64,000 nucleotides of DNA from Hyperoplus lanceolatus (GCA_026929865.2 CM049404.1:2234501-2298500); one strand, 5' to 3'. Positions 48,883 through 62,019 are shown, counted from the first letter of the stretch. The notes: a model not told the origin generated them from the letters alone. Numbers and translations are program-made.

Positions 48883-49233
48883 AGCTGGGGTATATGATTT
48901 GGGAGAAAATAGCTGTTGGGATAGAGATTCGTATCCGAATGCCTCAACCGCTCCACTTGTGTTCTCTCTGGTCCCTCCCTGACACGCTCTACACCAACAA
49001 CGTCGGTGCCAAAGTGAATGGACAGTCCCAACAGCCAATAAGAACAGATAATAAGAGCCTCGCTCTGATTTGTCAAAGTGTACATGAGCGGTGGCAATTT
49101 TTGGGGCAGGCACACAGAGGCAGGGGAGAGCAAAATGAGTAGATATTCTCAGACCACTTCACCTACATATAGCTGAATGGCTAATATGACATTTTTGCCA
49201 AATATTACAGTGAAAAAGTTACCCACCCCAGCT
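48883..49233. mobile_element. TTAA-flanked MITE, left of a pair
   Basis: AGCTGGGGT at the left and ACCCACCCCAGCT at the right are inverted ends. TTAA flanks both sides (48879-48882, 49234-49237). The right TTAA is also the left TTAA of the next element. Non-coding. Confidence 0.7.
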
Positions 49234-49237
49234 TTAA

Positions 49238-50591
49238 GGCGAGACACCCCAGGTGAATAGGGAATTTTTTTTAACTTATAGATATCATCATGAAACTTTG
49301 CCGGTTGATTACTGACACTAACACAATTATCTTTTGTATTACATGTTTTTCTTTAATATTTTAGTAAATATGCAAATATGGCAATATTTAACCAATTATG
49401 CGTAAATTTGGGTCATTTTTCGAGAAAAAAATCAAGATGTTGGATAAAGCCAGAGTTAAAATTTCTATTTTATTTTAAGCACATATTAGTTTCTAAAGTT
49501 TTTACACAACAGATTTTGGATACAGCCTTTTTTAATTTAATAAATCAAAAAATACTATGTACATGTCTTAGAAATGCATTTTAGGCATGTTTTTAGGAGG
49601 AAAATGTATCATAAATCAGACAATTAACAATATATTAACAAATCCTTGTGTAAAAACCTTTAAAATAGTGCTATGAATGATCATAGAAAGTTTGTTTGAT
49701 GTCAGTAGTCTAGAAGTTGAGATATTTTTCTCAGAGTATTGGAAAAAGCTCATTTTGAGAAAACAGCCGTTAAAGATAAAAACGTGAATTCTGCTGATAA
49801 TCACTGATTATAGCTAGAGTACTTTATTGAATTAGGCCCTACACCCCTCAATGCCATATAGGCCTACCACTGTTTAACATATATAAACCATAGCATAGTA
49901 ACATTTACACCCACATGCTAATTTAAACGTGATTAATTCATTATTAGCCACTGTCTGTCAACCTGCTCCGGAGTCGGCACAGACGCTCTCTCTCCCCACC
50001 ATCTCCCCTCTGATCCTCTGACTGTCTGTAACACTTCTCCCCTTCAAATGGTGATCATGTTATGTCCGTAGCCAATTGATTAAGTATTTTTTTTTGTGTT
50101 GGTTTGGCATATTTTCGACGTTTTTCCCATTTTATTTAGTGATTTTTGAGCTACCCGCGGCTAGCATCACGTGATGCCTTTTAGCGAATCACATCGTCAG
50201 AAATGTGCATTAGCCAATGAGGTCGCGTTCCTAGCATTGAATCTCTCCTCACACTTTCACGATTGGTTACTGATACAAAGGAAATTATCATATTTGGATC
50301 CGATAACATTGTTCTTGAGATTCAGAGCTTTCCAACAGTACCATGGTTATTATGATTCATACAGCGGTTGCGGTGCTGTATGTTACGTTAGAATGCTCAC
50401 TTTTGACGAATTTAGGAGCAAAATACAGACGCAAGCAGTCAAAGTTTAGTAAAATAAACTCCTAAAATTTATATTTTGGACCTTTTATCCATACTAGTAT
50501 GAAAGAAGACATGTTATGGAAGCTAAATAGACACAAATCTCAAAATTGACCAGTGCTTAAAAAACGATGTTTTTGCCTGCCGTGTCTCGCC
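49238..50591. mobile_element. TTAA-flanked element with GGCGAGACAC termini
   Basis: Perfect 10-bp inverted ends GGCGAGACAC ... GTGTCTCGCC, with TTAA at 49234-49237 and 50592-50595. A fragment of the right end, inverted, is at 59449-59620, again beside TTAA. The 1.35-kb interior has only short open frames. TTAA suggests piggyBac-type mobilisation. Confidence 0.72.
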
Positions 50592-50595
50592 TTAA

Positions 50596-50984
50596 TGATA
50601 GATTTTTTCGAAACAGTTTTAAGTGCGGTTCCACAACTGATAGTCCGCTTCTAGTTTGCTTCCTTGATTTGCACCAGAGAATGATAAATAGTTTTTTTTT
50701 CAACCAGTTGGCTTCTCTTTCACACCTATCAGTTCCTCTGGTCTCAATCAGTTGGTGAAGTGTACCAAAATGCAGCAGCATAAGCCACATGAGAACGTTC
50801 TCTTCATTCATTGGTCAGATGTGTCTGGGGCTGTTGGAGCAATAACTTGTAACTTTACAATTATAACCATGCTTGTATCATGGGAATACACGGTAAATAA
50901 TGCATACTATGGATACAAAAGACTATCAATATGGGAACTTTGTATAGAGATGCACATTGGGGGATGAATTGAAAACTCCCGTTT
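50596..50984. other. No feature recognised
   Basis: No repeat termini or coding sequence recognised. Confidence 0.45.
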
Positions 50985-51245
50985 AAGGGCTATGATGGAA
51001 CAGAGGACAGCTGATTTGGCACGACACAGCTGTTCGCGTCCACAGGGAAAAAGTAAGGAACTTTAATGTTTGAAAGTAGTTCAATCATCAACAAACTACG
51101 CAGATAACTGTCTCATGCCACACCTCGGGTAAATTAGGATTATGATTGTTGCTTTTGATGGTGTGGTTTTTTAGAACGAGTATTCGAAAACTCTTGGAAA
51201 AACCAACGAGTAATCAAAGCCTGTGAAATGGTATTTGGGACAGCC
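50985..51245 (-). repeat. Fragment of the 19886-20819 hAT family
   Basis: GAGTATTCGAAAAC, AAAACCAACGAGTAAT-like sequence and CAAAGCCTGTGAAATGG correspond in reverse to the left 250 bp of the 19886 element, ending GGGACAGCCC. The other end is missing. Confidence 0.55.
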
Positions 51246-52799
51246 CAAGTCGCTGTACACTTGTTTGGTCTGCTTATGTTTGATCAAACCAAACAAGGCG
51301 AGTTGGAGCATTTTGGGTGGTGTTGTTTGTCGTCTGTTGTTTGCATTATACAGAGTGGTGTTTCTGTTACTTTTTCTTCCTTCATTGATGGGGTCAGTAC
51401 AATTACAGAAAGTATTTAATTGGATTATTTAATATGATGAGACTACCAGAGATAAGAGAGACTTGGGATGGCTGTGGGAGCATAGTGTGGACCTGTATTG
51501 ATGTCTCCATAAGTCCCTGGGTTTAGAATAATGCTACTCCTCTGTGATTTCCTATTCATTTACCTGCGATGAGGACTTGTGTAAACAGTAATGAAAAACC
51601 TGGGGACTAACCCTTTGGGAAAAGAAAAAAACAACCTGGTAAAACCCCAAAGATGACAGAACCAGAAGTCTCAGTGTAGCATCATGGTAAGGAAACATGA
51701 AGAGCAGCTGTTTGGTTTTGGAAGAGCAGGATTTTGCGTGCGTGTGATTGTGTATCAGCATCATGCTCTGGGCCCGGCTGGACTGGACTGGAGTTTATGG
51801 CAGTTATCTGTTAGTGAGGCCCACTGAGAGGCAGCTGGTGTTGAAAGTAGGCCATGTTCCCTGTTGTGACCGCCTATGGAGTGAACCCCTCTCTCTACAC
51901 GCAACAGATTCCATTTCCTATGGTACCCTCCTATAAGGGACCTTCGATGGCCACCTGAGCTTTGAAGAGAATGTGGAAGGAAGGAAGAGAGGGTCGGTTT
52001 AAGTTGCACAACTTTTTGTACCTATAAAGGAAAAATTTTGGGATCACTCGGTCTGACATTCTTACGAGGTACGGTACACCTGAGGATTACAATTAAAACC
52101 ATAAACACTTACATTGAATATCTTTTTTTAGTCATTACAAGTTAACCGTTGATGAATGAGGAAGCAATCCTTATTCGTACCAAGGCTTCCAGCTTGCAGT
52201 ACAGCAGCTGTATTCTTTTGGAAATATGAATGAATTAAACTGAAAAAATTGATTGGACCTGATTATGCTAGGTGCCATAGGCTCAACATCAACATGTGAC
52301 CTCACAGCAGGTGGGGATCCATGTATTGATGGGAACTCATTCACACTGCAGCTACAGTGGCCGCGTTCCAATCCAATCTCTGCAAGTGATTGTAAGAGTG
52401 TCCAATACCTTTCAACACAGAGGGTCAGGGGTGTGATCTGTTATTGATCCCTGTGGGTAAATTGTCCTTTGATTTGCTGCCTTCACTCAGAGGTCAGCCT
52501 GGGAGCAGCAGCCCTTCAGCGGGTGTGTGTGCAGTAGTTCAGGGACACTTACCACCCTTAGTGTGTCCCTGGACTAATGCCATGGCAGATGCTTGTTGGT
52601 GGGGTGTGAAGGTCAGGTCCTTAACTCAGGGACTATCTCTCTAACCTCTGTGCTTCCCGTCACCAAGTTCAAACCGCTTGAGCTGCACACGGCAAACTCA
52701 ATAAACACGTGATAAGCAAGGCAGCAGCCAACAAGTCAGCTAAAGATTCTTTTAGTGCGTTTAGGATACATGAGTTAAAAGATATTGACAGAAAATTAC
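51246..52799. other. No gene recognised
   Basis: About 1.5 kb of mixed sequence with no supported gene or repeat. Confidence 0.5.
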
Positions 52800-52881
52800 T
52801 CGGTATGCGGACCACGACAACAACATCACGGTTAACCGTTTTCACAAAGAAAGTTTAGATATTTTGGTAAACGTTCACACC
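52800..52881 (-). repeat. Fragment of the TAGGGGTGTG MITE family
   Basis: GGTTAACCGTTTTCACAAAG and GTAAACGTTCACACCCCTA match, in reverse, the left end of the MITE at 29337-30047. Confidence 0.6.
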
Positions 52882-53450
52882 CCTAGTTCTGATCCAACAT
52901 TGTGACCCAGAAGTTATGAGAAGTGCAGACATAGAGAGTCTGTATCGCTACAGCGGTTGGCACTGGGCAGCGAGAGCCCTCGCCCAGACATGCATGCTGC
53001 GTTCGATTGTACGTGGAAAAAATCGTGAACTTCGGACACGTTTCATACAATTCGAAAATGTGGGACCTATTACCATGTCTTGTACAAACCATAGACAGTT
53101 TATAAAATATAAAACAAAATGAAAAAACTAGCAGATGTACTGGAAAGCACACTGAAGTCAGTACTACTGAGTCTGAAGCTCCCATGTCCTGAGTACAAGG
53201 GAACATACTGCTGTAGCGCAGGTTATACCACATAGCCCCACTGATAGTATAACAGGGCAAAGCAGCAGACACATGCGCTTTAATCAGTGGGTCATATGCT
53301 CAATCACTATTGTTTTAACTCACTATTTGAAAGATAGGAACTTAACGGACAATAAAATAGATGGTTATGCTCCGGAGTATTTAAGATGGGTTATGAACTT
53401 CAACTAATGCTCCTTTTTAGATGTCACAGTACGGCTATTTTTTGAAGATT
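52882..53450. other. No gene recognised
   Basis: A CCATAGACAGTTTATAAAAT motif at 53089-53109 recurs elsewhere. Nothing else. Confidence 0.45.
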
Positions 53451-53600
53451 CTTTTTTTTGGGGGCATTTTTACTTTTATTAGACAGATTTTGGAGTGACA
53501 GAGTTGAAATGGGGCAAAGAGGGGAAGACATGCAGAGGACTGCCCTCGGCGGGATTCGAACCCGGGTCTGCGGGTCCTCGAATTGCCATGTTTTGAATTT
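53451..53600 (-). repeat. tRNA-derived SINE, copy 2
   Basis: On the minus strand GGGTTCGAATCC (53552-53563) is a near-perfect pol III B box, followed by CTTTGCCCCATTTCAACTCT and a T/A-run tail end. The A box side is degraded. Related to 46728-46866 and 55565-55735. Confidence 0.6.
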
Positions 53601-54199
53601 CAATTCAAGTTTTGAATACAATTATTTTGACTTGATTTGTCTGCTGAATTATCATTATAATTTGATGCGTATTAAAAACACCCAGATCATACACAGCAAC
53701 TTGTATTTCAGCTCTGACAAAAGGCTCAATCATGGTGATGACTTTTGATTGTACTGGTGAAGGTTGATCAATACTTGTCCACATCATGCTCCATATGACA
53801 CAAGGCCTTTTACTCAGTGACAAATACAGGCTGCTAGTCCAAGGCCTACGTCCAGTTTATTACATAGTATATTGAGTAAATACCAATTCATAATTTTTCT
53901 TATTAGCATGGGACACGTTCCTCCCCAGTCAGGTGGTCTTGTTGTTGTAGCAGCTCATGGGCTATGTCAGATTTATGATAGGAGGAAAGCATAAAGATAA
54001 CCGCAGCACAGAAGGGGCACACAAGGGGCTGGAGGGAGAGTGGGAAAAGCACACCGTTTCTTAAATGAGACATGCAGCTTCTTTTTACTATAGTCAGGAC
54101 TCAGGAGTCTTTATTGGGCATCCATTCTAATTATTGTTATAGATAAATCTTATGTCTTTTTAAATATGAATGTTTGACTGCATTCATTTATTCAACACT
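53601..54199. other. No feature recognised
   Basis: AT-rich DNA without coding or repeat signal. Confidence 0.45.
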
Positions 54200-55564
54200 C
54201 TTTGAAGACGACCAATTATGCTATTTTTCAGTCTAACTTTGGTACTGCAGTTTAGCCTCTCTGCAAAAACGTACTGCCCTCTGTCTCCGTCTGCACTCTG
54301 TTTCAACCTGGCCAATCAGAGCAGACCAGGTAACTGGATGACAACCTGCACCGCCCCCTAGTTTCACGTTACAATGAGCGAACCTGTTTTCAAGGTGAAG
54401 TGTCCAAAAAAAACTACACTGTGTGCACAATTATTAGGAAAGTTGTATTTTTGAGGATTAATTGTATTATTGAACAACTACAGTGCTCTCGGTCAATCCA
54501 AAATGTTAATGAATCTAAACCTGAATGTTTAAGAAAGTAAAAGTGAGGTTTTGTCTTTCTTAAGAGAATATATGTGCACAATTATTAGGCAACTATTAGT
54601 GTGCAGAATTATTATGCAACTAAATGAAAAAACTAACATTTTCCCATCTCACTTGTTTATTTTCATCTGTTAAAGTGAGAATAATAAAACAACTCAAAAT
54701 TTACAAACAAACATTTCTGACATGAAAAAAAAAATCAGTGACCAATATAGCCACCCTTCTTTTCAATAACTGTCACAAGCCTTCCATTCATGGAGTCTGT
54801 CAGTTTCTTGATCTGTTGAAGATCAACTTTTTGTGCAGCAGCAACCACAGCCTCCCAGACACTTTTCCGAGAGGTGTACTGATTTCCTTCACTGTAAATC
54901 TCCCATTTAAGCAGGGCCCACAGGTTCTCAATAGGGTTTAAGTCAGGTGAGGAAGGGGGCCATGTCATTTTTTTCATCCTTAAGGCCTTTACTGGCTAGC
55001 CATGCATTTGAGTATTTCGATGCATGCGATGGAGCATTGTCCTGCATAAAAATCATGGTCTTCTTGAAAGATGCAGACTTTCTCCTGCACCACTGCTTGA
55101 AGAAAGTGTCTTCTAAAAACTGGCAGTAGGTTTGGGATTTGATTTTGAGGCCATCTTCAATAGGGCTGGGTATCGTCAAGGACTTCGCGATACGATACGT
55201 ATCACGATACACTGGTCACGATACGATATATCACGATATATTGTGTATCTTGATATATCACGATATATTGCGATATTCCATAAACAAGTTGCCTTGTCAA
55301 ACATAACAGCACAATATATTGATAGTTGCACAGGCAAATGAAGTCAAAACTATTTCATTCACAACTTCCTTTACTATTTTTCTTCCTTTTTTTTGGTTTT
55401 GGCAAATGATCAAACACTGCTGCAGCTGCTTAACATCAAAATAACAAATCCAATTCACTCTTGTACTAACTGTACAGGACACAATGAAAATGAAAACACA
55501 TCAGTGTGCTTTTGTGACACAGTGGATCTTAAGTATTTTTATAAACAAAACTGATCTAACTTCA

Positions 55565-55808
<244 letters not shown>

Positions 55809-56890
55809 ATATAAAAATCGATACTGATATCGGGAAACTAAGTATCGCGTTATATAGATATTTCGATTTTTTGACACAGCCCTAATCTTCAACCCGAAAA
55901 GGTCCAACTAGCTCATCTTTAATAATACCAGCCCATACCAGTACCCCACCTCCACCTTGCTGGCGTCTTGAGACGAAGTGGAGCTCTGTGCCCGTTACTG
56001 ATCCAGCCACGGGCCCATCCATCTGGTCCATCAAGAGTCACTCTCCTTTCATCAGTCCATAAAACCTTTGAAAAATCTATCTTCAGGTATTTCTTTGCCC
56101 AGTCTTGACGTTTCAACTTGTGTGTTTTGTTCAGTGGTGGTCGGGTTTCAGCCTTCCTTACCTTGGCCATGTCTCTAAGCACTGAACACCTTGTACTTCT
56201 GAGCACTCCAGGAAGGTTGCAGTTCTGGAATATGGCAGCACTGGAGGATAATGGGTTCCTGGTAGCTTCACGTTTGACTCTTCTCAAATCTTTGGCAGTT
56301 AATTTGCGTCTTTTTTTCTCAATACGTTTCTTGCAACCCTGTTGGCTATTTGCAACAAAACGTTTGATGGTTCTGTGGTGAAGCCCCAATATCTTAGCAA
56401 TTTCAAGAGTGCTGCATCCCTCTGAAAGACTTTTTACAATTTTTGACTTTTCAAAGTCCGTTAAATATCTTTTTTTGCCCATTTTGCCTGAGGAAAAGAA
56501 GCTGCCTAATAATTATGCACACCTTGATATAGAGTGTTGATCTCCTTAGGCCACACCCTCACTCATTACGCAAATACACATCACCTGGTATGCGTAAATC
56601 CAATAAGCACTCAAGTTTATACAGCTTGAAGTTGGAAAATATGCATAAATGATATGGTCAAAAAAATCACTTGCCTAATAATTGTGCACACAGTGTAAAA
56701 TTAACTATATTTCTCTGTTTTAGAGCCAAAAAACCTCTAAATCAGAGAGGCTTTTTGCGTTCCAAAAAGCCCAGTCTGCTCTGATTGGCCCCTGAATATT
56801 ATGACGTCATAGGGGAGACAGATCTGACAGGGGTTTTTAAAAAGGTTTTCAGAAAGGTGGAGAAAAAGAGTGGTTGTTTTTCTCATAATT

Positions 56891-57014
56891 CTCTAGTCAC
56901 ATCTGCCCCCCCCCCCCCCCATATCTCACTGACCTCCTCTTCCCCTATCAATCCCCCCGGGCCCTCAGATCCTCCTCAGCCAGTCTCCTCTCCACCCACA
57001 CATCAAAACTCTGT
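56891..57014. repeat. C-run and pyrimidine-rich spacer
   Basis: A run of 14-15 C (about 56906-56921) within CT-rich sequence leading into the LINE tail. Confidence 0.5.
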
Positions 57015-57240
57015 AGCCTTGGCGACAGAGCTTTCTCCAGGGCAGCTCCCAGGCTCTGGAACAGCCTCCCCCAACATATCCGTGACTCTGAGTCCCTCAC
57101 CATCTTCCAGTCCCACCTCAAGACCCATCTCTTCTCCTCTGCCTACCCTACCTTGCAGGTTTTTTACTCGACACCATTGTAAATGAGGGTCAGCCCTCAA
57201 TTGGTCTCTCGAGGATAAATAAAAGTTAAATGAAATGAAA
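57015..57240 (+). repeat. CR1/L2/Rex-like LINE 3' tail fragment
   Basis: One frame reads GDRAFSRAAPRLWNSLPQ, then HIRDSESLTIFQSHLKTHLF and SSAYPT, the C-terminus of a LINE ORF2. It ends GATAAATAAAAGTTAAATGA with (AAATG)-like repeats. A larger open frame in another phase over the same DNA is a shadow. Confidence 0.7.
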
Positions 57241-57339
57241 ATGAAAGGTAACCGGACGAATGGGATGGAGTTTCTGTGCTGGGTCAAAACAAACCCGCGG
57301 CGGGAGCCTCTGTGGATGTAGGGGTGGCGGCGTAGAATC

Positions 57340-58712
57340 AACTAATTAACTCTAAACACCTGCAAAAGATTCCTGAGGCTTTTAAAAACTCCCAGTCTGG
57401 TTCATTACTCAAAACCGCAATCATGGGTAAGACTGCCGACCTGACTGCTGTCCAGAAGGCCATCATTGACACCCTCAAGCAAGAGGGTAAGACACAGAAA
57501 TAAATTTCTGAGCGAATAGGCTGTTCCCAGAGTGCTGTATCAAGGCACCTCAGTGGGAAGTCTGTGGTAAGGAAAAAGTGTGGCAGAAAACGCTGCACAA
57601 CCAGAAGAGGTGACCGGGCCCTGAGGAGGATTGTGGAGAAGGGCCGATTCCAGACCTTGGTGGACCTGCGGAAGCAGTGGACTGAGTCTGGAGTAGAAAC
57701 ATCCAGAGCCTCCATGCACAGGCGTGTGCAGGAAATGGGCTACAGGTGCCGCATTCCCCAGGTCAGGCCACTTTTGAACCAGAAACAGCGGCAGAAGCGC
57801 CTGACCTGGGCTACAGAGAAGCAGCACTGGACTGTTGCTCAGTGGTCCAAAGTATTTTTTCGGATGAAAGCAAATTTTGCATGTCATTCGGAAATCAAGG
57901 TGCCAGAGTCTGGAGGAAGACTGGGGAGAAGGAAATGCCAAAATGCCTGAAGTCCAGTGTCAAGTACCCACAGTCAGTGATGGTCTGGGGTGACATGTCA
58001 GCTGCTGGTGTTGGTCCACTGTGTTTTATCAAAGGCAGGGTCAATGCAGCTAGCTATCAGGAGATTTTGGAGCACTTCATGCTTCCATCTGCTGAAAAGC
58101 TTTATGGAGATGAAGATTTCATTTTTCAACAAGACCTGGCACCTGCTCACAGTGCCAAAACCACTGGTAAATGGTTTACTGACCATGGTATTACTGTGCT
58201 CAATTGGCCTGCCAACTCTCCTGACCTGAACCCCATATAGAATCTGTGGGATATTGTGAAGAGGAACAATGAGAGACACCAGACCCAACACTGTGGATGA
58301 GCTTAAGGCCGCTATCGAAGCATCCTGGGCCTCCATAACACCTCAGCAGTGCCAGCAGTGCCACAGGCTGATTGCCTCCATGCCACGCCGCATTGAAGCA
58401 GTCATTTCTGCGAAAGGATTCCCGACCAAGTATTGAGTGCATAACTGAACATAATTATTTGAAGGTTGACTTTTTTGTATTAAAAACACTTTTCTTTTAT
58501 TGGTCGGATGAAATATGCTAATTTTTTGAGATAGGGATTTTTGGTTTTTCTTTACTTTTTTGCCAAAATCATCAATATTAAAACAATAAAAGGCTTGAAC
58601 TACTTCAGTTGTGTGTAATGAATCTAAAATATATGAAAGTCTAATGTTTATCAGTACATTACAGAAAATGTTGAACTTTATCACAATATGCTAATTATAT
58701 GAGAAGGACCTG
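57340..58712 (+). mobile_element. Tc1-like element, 5' truncated, inactive
   Basis: The right inverted repeat is complete: CAATATGCTAATTATATGAG and AAGGACCTG followed by TA (58713-58714). The left inverted repeat is missing; the element begins close to TAAACACCTGCAAAAGATTC upstream of the transposase start. It matches a common fish Tc1 family in layout. Confidence 0.88.
57423..58436 (+). pseudogene. Tc1-like transposase with stop at the catalytic Glu
   Basis: Starts MGKTADLTAVQKAIIDTLKQ at 57423. An in-frame TAA follows GKTQK (about 57501). The helix-turn-helix continues (ISERIGCSQSAVSRHL), then RKKCGRKRCTTRRGDRALRR. A missing T in a 6-T run near 57855-57860 shifts the frame just before FSDESKFC, the first catalytic Asp. 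The second Asp is in FQQDLAPAHSA; SPDLNPI is followed by TAG (58238-58240) in place of the catalytic Glu codon, exactly 34 residues later. Another frameshift lies near 58265, after which the frame runs to FPTKY and TGA (58434-58436). The gene is dead. Confidence 0.93.
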
Positions 58713-58714
58713 TA

Positions 58715-59448
58715 TATAGTAGTAGTAAGCCTACGAGATTTGTTTTTAATGATTTGAATAAAACAATGTTTTAAATTGAGAAATACATATTCTTACCCCC
58801 CAGCCACCACCTTAAATAACGAAGAATAACTTTATCATTGTCATTACTGTGCATTCAGTGTATGATGATGATGATTTACTGAAGAACCCAGACTCTTTTC
58901 AGAGAGCTGGAATTGCTTTGCTTCTTGGCTGTATTTTCTGAATGGAATACTTTGTGACATTTGTGTGGAAAAAAACTGAAAAAAACTAAACTGTATCCCC
59001 CTTAGTGGTTCACTAAGGAATGCTAAATATCCTTCAGTGAATGTTTTGTTCCCTGCCCACTGCGTATCGGGCCTTGGTTAGAAGTGGTGGAGATGGCACT
59101 CATGCTCCACACAGTGAAATAGCATCAACACCATAGACTGAGTGGCTGTGCTGTAATCCCACCTGCTGATCCCTCTCCCTACATGTTTCATCCTCTGTCA
59201 TTACATGTTGGTAGCAACATGCTGAAATGTGTTTACAGCTAGAGGGTGGACAGTGAGATAGTGGAAAAGAGAGGCACAGATTAGCAGACAGTTGTTGCCA
59301 TGACAGCAGAAATACCAGTATTTATCAGTTCTAAAGCAGCAGACTCATACTGAAGTGATTGACAGGGAAAGGGATTGATGCTTCTGTGCCCCTGCCCTGT
59401 TTAAAAATGAGGATGACTAATGCTCTGTTAGGTTTAAAAAAATAATAA
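58715..59448. other. No gene recognised
   Basis: Ordinary sequence with a (TGA)n patch near 58863. Confidence 0.5.
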
Positions 59449-59620
59449 TTAAAGCGAGACACTGCGCAAAATTTTTTTGTTTAGTTTTTCAAGCACTGGT
59501 CAATTTTGATTTTTTTTTTTGTCTTTTTTGCTTCCATAACATGTCTTTGTTCATACTAGTATAAATCATATTATTTTGAACACAACTGTAGTTGTTTATT
59601 TGACTAAACCTCTGAAAGTT
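59449..59620 (-). repeat. Fragment of the GGCGAGACAC element family
   Basis: TTAAAGCGAGACAC, CAAGCACTGGTCAATTTTGA, ATAACATGTCTT and ATACTAGTATA match in reverse the right end of 49238-50591. The rest of the element is absent. Confidence 0.65.
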
Positions 59621-60041
59621 TGCCAAAGTCTTTTTTTTGAGTATTCAGTCTTTGGCAACACTATTAATTTAACATTGAATTGTGATGTTCTGTCAACACA
59701 GTCAAGGACTGTTAGGTGCAGTGGCTGATAAGAGTCACAGGGCTGTGGACAGGGAATAGGAGGTCAACAGCTTGAGAAAACAAGCACTCCTCTTCTATAA
59801 GTAAAGATAGCCATGCTATAACCTATAGCCACAAGGAGCCTCTCTTCTGTCATGTACATAGGGACACACAATTACACACTCTATGTCCTGACACTTTTAG
59901 GCATTTCTATATCTACTATATGTAATGATGGTTTGGGTATACTTTCATAAAACATTCTACTGTTATCACATCATACATTTCAAGTGTTCTTTTGAGATGG
60001 GGTGTCGATAAAAAACCATGGCTGAGGTATTGAGTCATATA
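59621..60041. other. No feature recognised
   Basis: No coding or repeat signal. Confidence 0.45.
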
Positions 60042-60266
60042 CAGGTCCGGAAAAAATTAAGAAACCACTCCAAATGTTCAGTGTCTCTTTTTTTACTCTT
60101 TACATGTTTGAGTAAATTGAACATTTTGATTTTATAATATAAACTACTGACAACATTTCTACCAAATTCACAATAAAAATATTGTCATAGAGCATTTTCA
60201 ATAAGAAATGTAGAGATGAAGATTTAAGAAAAATCCAGTTTGGTCTCTTAATTTTTTCCGCGGCTG
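60042..60266. mobile_element. Tc1/mariner-type MITE
   Basis: Ends CAGGTCCGGAAAAAATTAAG and CTTAATTTTTTCCGCGGCTG are inverted repeats with few mismatches, flanked by TA (60040-60041, 60267-60268). 225 bp, non-coding. Confidence 0.85.
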
Positions 60267-60267
60267 T

Positions 60268-61169
60268 ACCATTTTCACAACATGTAACAACTCCTTTTGG
60301 TTTCCTTCATTCACTAGATAACAGAAGCAGATGATTCATTGCGTACATGGCTAGTATCGAGGTCAAGTTCAACTTGATTTGTCCACAAAGAGGAACATTT
60401 TCTTCTGCTTCACTACACACAGTGACATGGTCAAACAAAGACACAACAGCAGAAAGAAACAGCCAGAGCTTTTAAAAAGACACAATAAACAGAACCAGCA
60501 ACCCATACTGGCTGACAATAATAAACTATTCGATCCACAACCAAGCATTGGCTAAAATGTATTTAATTGACAACTTTATGAACAATTGAGCCTGCGCTAA
60601 AACCTTATCATTTAACAATACTGTCTACTCTTTTACTGATTGTGCTTTTTATTGTGCCAATATAAGGAAGAATTGTAGAAATTAATAATACTATAACCGT
60701 AATGAGTTGTTAACCTGTGTTTGAACCTTTTTACTTGCTGGCAGTGTTGTTGTCCTCCACATACAGAGAGCGTCTGACCTGAGCTCTGTAACATGTTAAA
60801 TAAATCAGTTTGTCAGTGTTGACAACACACACTAAAGGACACTGGACCCATGAATAATCCATTATACACAGCTGAGTTCTGTTTTGTCCAGTAGCATTGC
60901 CTCTCTTGTCTCTCTCTCTCTCTTCAATGAACATACTTTTGTTGGCAACGATGTCATATTAAATGGTACCCAAGAACACCACATGAACATGTGTATTGAA
61001 TGGACTAATATAAACAAACAGCACAATAAGGATATATTGAGATTCATCAGTTTTAGCTTAGAAAGTACAGGATGATATACAAAATTAGGCGATTTGGTGT
61101 GAGTCTGTTAGAGCAAGTCTGATTGAAAGACTGTAATGTGAATCTTGAATGAACGCTTAACCATTAATA
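60268..61169. other. No gene recognised
   Basis: AT-rich; short overlapping open frames at 60731-61075 have no domain. Confidence 0.5.
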
Positions 61170-61265
61170 CAGTGGCTTGCAAAAGTATTCATACCCCTTG
61201 ACATTTTTCAGATTTTGTCACGTTAACCACACACGTACATTTATTTTATTGGGATTTTAAACATT
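61170..61265. mobile_element. Solo Tc1-like terminal repeat fragment
   Basis: TA followed by CAGTGGCTTGCAAAAGTATT and CATACCCCTTGACATTTTTC is the start of a widespread fish Tc1 inverted repeat. The rest of the element is not present. Confidence 0.7.
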
Positions 61266-62006
61266 TACTTTTTATTATTGTCTGTTTTTTTTGTTTTTGT
61301 TTTTTTTTACAATTTTGTTTAGGGATGCCAGGATAAACTTTTAGGACCCCTAAAAGGGTCCCAAATCACCCCCGGTAGGCCTAAAATATTTCACTTTGTC
61401 TATAATGTATCTAGAATCTTGAATATATAAATTCCAGAAAAAAAGGAACTTTTACATTTTCTAATTGTTTGAGATACACCTGGATAGAAAAATATATGCA
61501 TTAGCAAAGCATTAGCTACTTATTAAGCAATGTTTCACAAATGAGAGCCAAGGGATAGGAAGAAGGCATATAATAGGGGAAACAGGGTGACAGGAGCGAT
61601 TAGTGGGAGCCACCGTACACTGTTGTTGATCTGCACAGCTGAAGGAAGTCCAGGTTGTTTTGCTGTTTTTTTAAAATGCTGTCTCATGGAGCTCTCTCAC
61701 CCTCTTTTTCATTATTCAACTGCTGTTTTGTCACATGATGACTAATTGGGCGCGTGTGGCGTGTTTTTGTGTGCATATCTTTCTGTCTTATTCCCTGCTT
61801 AGCCTTACTTCATTACACTAAATCCCTCCCCCCATCCTCATTAGGTTGTCTTCTCCTCACATGACCTCTTCCACTTCCTGGAAGTTTCCTCTGCTCTTTC
61901 TTCAATCAGACTTCAGACAGAGGGGCTTTCTGTACAGATTGAAATGGATTTTGCTCGCAGTGGTGTGCTACTCTACTGCTGTTTATTTCATAAGGGAAGG
62001 CCAGAT
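61266..62006. other. No gene recognised
   Basis: Upstream flank of vdr with a G/T-rich run near 61280-61320 and a GGACCCCTAAAAGGGTCC palindrome (61343-61360). No coding sequence supported. Confidence 0.45.
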
Positions 62007-62019
62007 GGTGTGTGTGTGT

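Noticed and set aside
56785-57186. Pro/Ser-rich plus-strand open frame of 133 codons
   Set aside because: The conserved LWNSLP...LKTHLF tail of a LINE is in another frame over the same DNA, so this frame is a shadow.
57338-57941. Minus-strand open frames of 125 and 133 codons
   Set aside because: They are antisense to the Tc1-like transposase at 57423-58436.
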